From Microcaldota archaeon (GTDB taxonomy: Archaea; Micrarchaeota; Micrarchaeia; Anstonellales; VGKX01), in NCBI GenBank assembly GCA_021823945.1, contig JAKALW010000026.1, forward strand, positions 1 through 9,423: a stretch of DNA of 9,423 nucleotides, in the 5' to 3' direction. Shown here in pieces: positions 7,024 to 9,423 of the stretch. How positions within the stretch are numbered: position 1 is the first letter of the stretch; every line of letters starts with the position of its first letter. The position numbers were made by a program, and so were the translations under genes. The notes below the pieces were generated by a model. It saw only the letters and a program-made list of their open reading frames with translations. It did not search any database and was not told the origin of the DNA.

Positions 7024-7137
7024 CCAAAATGACAGGCTTGCGGGAACAGCAGCCTCGCACAAAACAGCTAATTTTTGTGGATTATTAAGCATGTTCAAAA
7101 GCTTCTGTGGCGCTGTTTAAGCTCGCCAGCCTAGAAA

Positions 7138-7177
7138 ACATTATAAACAAGAACCGCTAAATACAGTTATTTATAAC
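7138..7177 (+). promoter_or_regulatory. Tandem TATA boxes of the histidine kinase gene
   Basis: CATTATAAAC (7138-7147) and TATTTATAAC (7168-7177) lie 30 bases apart. The second would start transcription about 25 bases downstream, at the ATG at 7198, giving a leaderless message. That agrees with the lack of a GGTGA site there. The first would give a leader of about 30 bases. The second box sits within an inverted repeat, GTTAT-TT-ATAAC (7166-7177). Confidence 0.6.
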
Positions 7178-7197
7178 AAGATACAAGACTTGAGAAA

Positions 7198-8823
7198 ATG
7201 GGCTTCAAAGAAATAAAGATCTTGGCTGACAAATACGAAAAATCTACTTTCATACAAAAGGTTTGGCTCCATAAAACTCCCTTCCAGACATACACCGCAA
7301 AATGCCTAATCGAGGAAAGAGCGCTCGCGCAGGACATGCTGAAAGCCGAAAAAATCAACGGATATATGGCTCTTTTTGAAAAGACAGGGTTCGCGGCCGC
7401 AATTGGCGACGAAAATGGCACAATACTCAAGGTAAATCCCGCATTCACCAAAAGGTTCGGCTATGAGGAACGGGAAGTCGTTGGCAAAAGCTACGCCACT
7501 CTGGCGCAAGACATAGACGCTGGCGCCGAGGCCGCGCAAATAGCCAGGCAGCTCGAAAGCGACGATCTCTTGTCCGGAATATATCGCGTGGCAAAAAAGG
7601 GCGGCGAAGCCATATGGGCCGACATTGAGACGATAGCGTTGCCACTAAACGATGGATGCGCCAAGAACACGGTCATCGTGTTCAACGATATAACCGGCGA
7701 GATAGAGACGCGCAACAGGCTTTTCGACAATGAGCAGAAATTCAAGGAGATATTCTACAAGTCCGCCACCGGCATTTGCTTTGTCGACAGCTCCGGAGCA
7801 ATCACAGCAGCTAATTTTGCATTGGAAAAAATGCTCGGGTACGGGAGCAAGGAGCTTGACGGCAAGACAATAATGGACATAATACATCCGGACGAATTCG
7901 AAACCGCCGCAGGCAACATGCGCAAGCTTGCAAGCGGCGAATTGGAAAGCGTTGAAATGAAAAAGAGGCACATATCAAAAAATGGGGAGACAGTGTGGGC
8001 CAATCTGAGGGTTTCAAAGATTGCGTCCCCGCGTGCGCCAGGCGGCTATTACATGATAGGCATTGTCGAGGACATAAATGACATGATGAACATGCAAAAG
8101 AGCCTTGAGCGCGAGATAGACCTGAAAAACATGATACAGGAAGTAATAAGCCATGACCTGAGAGGCCCTTTCCAGGGTCTCCTTGGCTTCTCGGATATAC
8201 TCGTAAACAAAGATTACGAGGACGAAGCGGATAGGGACAAAATATCCATGATGCTCAATGAGTCTGTCAAGAACGGATTTTGCCTGCTTGAAAAGCTCCT
8301 GACCTGGGCGCGGCTCTCAAGCGGCAAAATTGAGATGAAAAAGTCGAGCCTGGACCTTCGAGGCATTGCGCAGGAGCAGATAAAGACGATGGAGTTGCGC
8401 GCAGCACAGAAAGAGCTGGCGCTAATAAACCAGGTGCCTGACGGCATCCAGATAATCGCAGACAGCAACGCTATAAGCACAGCCATAAGGAACCTGGCGT
8501 CAAACGCGATAAAATTCACGCCGCCCGGCGGCGAGATCGAGATAGGCGCCGAAAAAAACGGCGCCATGGCAAAGGTATGGGTAAAGGACAGCGGCATGGG
8601 CATACAAAAAGAAACCAAAGAAAAGCTCTTTATTGAAAAGATTTCCACTAATGACACTGAGGGCAGAAGCAGCACCGGCCTCGGGCTAATGCTTGTCAAG
8701 GAGTTTGTCGAGAAAAACGGCGGCAAGGTCTGGGTAGAAACCGAGGATGGCAATGGGGCTAAATTCATATTCACAGTTCCGCTAAGCAAAGGTTTGGAAA
8801 CAGAAAATGGAGATACGACATGA
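7198..8823 (+). CDS. Soluble PAS-PAS sensor histidine kinase
   Basis: A 541-residue cytoplasmic sensor kinase that would autophosphorylate on His and pass the phosphate to a receiver. No membrane helix is visible. The order is: an N-terminal region of about 50 residues; PAS1 (about 58-165, with DENGTILKVNPAFTKRFGY); PAS2 (about 182-295, with GYGSKELDGKTIMDIIHPDE and a PAC-type SKNGETVWANLRVS); a dimerisation/phosphoacceptor helix with His319 in ISHDLRGPFQGLLGF; and a HATPase domain with N-box NLASNAIKF (Asn436), G1 DSGMGI (464-469), and G2 STGLGL (492-497). All catalytic motifs are intact. The signal is unknown; PAS domains often sense redox state, light or small molecules inside the cell. 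The start at 7198 lies where the nearer TATA box predicts a leaderless transcript. Its stop TGA overlaps the ATG of the following receiver gene (ATGA), so the two form an operon. Such kinases are uncommon in tiny DPANN genomes. Confidence 0.93.
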   Translation: MGFKEIKILADKYEKSTFIQKVWLHKTPFQTYTAKCLIEERALAQDMLKAEKINGYMALFEKTGFAAAIGDENGTILKVNPAFTKRFGYEEREVVGKSYATLAQDIDAGAEAAQIARQLESDDLLSGIYRVAKKGGEAIWADIETIALPLNDGCAKNTVIVFNDITGEIETRNRLFDNEQKFKEIFYKSATGICFVDSSGAITAANFALEKMLGYGSKELDGKTIMDIIHPDEFETAAGNMRKLASGELESVEMKKRHISKNGETVWANLRVSKIASPRAPGGYYMIGIVEDINDMMNMQKSLEREIDLKNMIQEVISHDLRGPFQGLLGFSDILVNKDYEDEADRDKISMMLNESVKNGFCLLEKLLTWARLSSGKIEMKKSSLDLRGIAQEQIKTMELRAAQKELALINQVPDGIQIIADSNAISTAIRNLASNAIKFTPPGGEIEIGAEKNGAMAKVWVKDSGMGIQKETKEKLFIEKISTNDTEGRSSTGLGLMLVKEFVEKNGGKVWVETEDGNGAKFIFTVPLSKGLETENGDTT

Positions 8824-9351
8824 TAAACGCCCACACAGATGCAAATATGGCCGGGGCCAAGGTTCCGGCACAATACAGGCGGCAAGAGCGCGGAAATTTC
8901 CGGAAAACTGCCCTCAGTGGAGAATATGCGACAGAGCGCGAAAAAAACTGTCCGACCTGCGCGTGCTCATAGTTGAACATGACGCAGTGACTTGGATGCC
9001 CTTGGACATGTCGCTTTCAGAGTGCAGTGAGATAAAAGTGTCGACTGGGGCAAAGGCGCCATTGACTTTTTCAAAAGAGGCGGCAACTGCGACATTGTGC
9101 TTTTGGGCCTGCGTCTTGTGGCTGGCGAAAACAGCCGCGATGTGGTAAAATACATCATTGAGAACTTCAGGGACAAGCCCAAAGTGGTAGCAATGGACGA
9201 CTGCGTCGGCAATGAAGAGGGCATGCCCGACATAGACAAAATAGTTAGCAAGCCGTTTATCCCGGAAGACATGAGAGACGTAATATTAGATGTTGCCAAC
9301 AAAGAAGCGCCAAGGCAAGCCCGATTCATTCCCGTCTCAAAGCCACTATAG
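8820..9351 (+). pseudogene. Degenerate receiver-domain (response regulator) gene with two frameshifts
   Basis: The gene begins at ATG 8820, with GGAGA 7 bases upstream and the kinase stop overlapping it. The receiver fold can be read only by changing frame twice. The first shift is at the A7 run (8941-8947), where one extra A joins EYATEREK to KLSDLRVLIVEHD. The second is near the G4 run (9047-9050), where one extra G joins EIKVST to GAIDFFKRGGNCDIVLLG. The restored product is about 177 residues: about 43 lead residues plus one receiver and no output domain. In it the phosphoacceptor Asp is Gly (IVLLGLRLVAG), the acidic pair is E-H, and the conserved Thr position is Asp (VVAMDD); the Lys of SKPF remains. 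So even if both shifts are sequencing errors, it would be a phosphorylation-deaf pseudo-receiver. The other reading is a decaying gene. It ends at TAG 9351, overlapping the convergent permease by 26 bases. Confidence 0.75.
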
Positions 9352-9423
9352 CGGGAAGCTTTGCCGCCTGACGCGCCGGGAAATAGCCGGACACCGCGCC
9401 AAAAAACAATGACACAGCGAGAG
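9326..9423 (-). CDS. ABC transporter permease, MacB/FtsX type, C-terminal fragment
   Basis: Only the last 31 codons lie in the window, entering from the right edge and ending at TGA (9328-9326). They read as a hydrophobic helix followed by FFGAVSGYFPARQAAK and a close of PAIVALRRE. This is the standard C-terminus of MacB/FtsX-family permeases: a final membrane helix, then G-x-x-PA-R-x-A-A-x-x-x-P-x-x-AL-R. Such permeases pair with an ATPase to export substrates or drive envelope proteins without moving substrate through a classical channel. The ATPase is presumably upstream, beyond the window. The gene overlaps the 3' end of the convergent receiver gene by 26 bases. The fragment is too short to name a substrate. 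Confidence 0.78.
   Translation of the reverse strand, partial: LAVSLFFGAVSGYFPARQAAKLPAIVALRRE

Noticed and set aside
6850..7098. Minus-strand open frame with a Lys/Arg-rich stretch after the thermosome gene.
   Set aside because: The Lys run is just the reverse of the T-rich terminator; no ribosome site or promoter supports it.
8214..8885. Minus-strand open frame of 223 codons under the kinase.
   Set aside because: Antisense shadow of the HATPase domain, with Pro/Ser/Phe-rich composition and no start signals.
8807..9148. Open frame of 113 codons that could be called a separate gene after the kinase.
   Set aside because: Its first 40 residues are low-complexity basic and out of frame with the coupled ATG 8820; only its middle (LSDLRVLIVEHD) is receiver-like, so it is one part of the frameshifted gene.
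9097..9351. Open frame of 84 codons starting GTG as a separate small protein.
   Set aside because: It begins in the middle of the receiver fold and continues the same domain; it is the last part of the frameshifted gene.

Overview
The window looks archaeal. It carries a group II chaperonin (thermosome) subunit, a tRNA-splicing endonuclease, TATA-type promoters, GGTGA Shine-Dalgarno sites mixed with leaderless-looking starts, and a T-rich transcription end after the chaperonin gene. The most telling gene is the first. Its splicing endonuclease appears to fuse three EndA units in one chain, an arrangement described for ARMAN/Micrarchaeota. I therefore infer a Micrarchaeota-like DPANN archaeon with moderately high GC. 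No sequence search could be run.

Layout from left to right: 1-1056 (+) tRNA endonuclease, 5'-truncated; 1154-1717 (-) isochorismatase-family cysteine hydrolase, convergent with it. A divergent promoter region at 1718-1890 follows. Next come 1891-3246 (+), a signal-peptide surface protein with three Ig/carboxypeptidase-regulatory-like domains, a C-terminal membrane anchor and a Lys-rich tail; 3261-3959 (-), an unrecognised gene; and 4038-5141 (-), a multi-pass membrane protein that joins a PAP2 lipid phosphatase to a dolichol/phytol-kinase-like domain. A second divergent promoter region (5142-5313) contains a hairpin in the predicted thermosome leader. Then 5314-6969 (+) thermosome with a T-rich end; 7198-8823 (+) a soluble PAS-PAS histidine kinase; 8820-9351 (+) a translationally coupled receiver-domain gene with two apparent frameshifts and no phosphoacceptor Asp; and 9326-9423 (-) the last 31 codons of a MacB/FtsX-type ABC permease entering from the right.

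Most genes stand alone under their own promoters. The kinase and receiver pair is the only clear operon. A possible functional theme is the cell surface: a heavily sequon-bearing anchored protein lies near a putative polyprenol phosphatase/kinase that could recycle the lipid carrier used for protein N-glycosylation. That link is inference. The strongest candidate for something undescribed is the phosphatase-kinase fusion. The second is the degenerate receiver next to an intact kinase.
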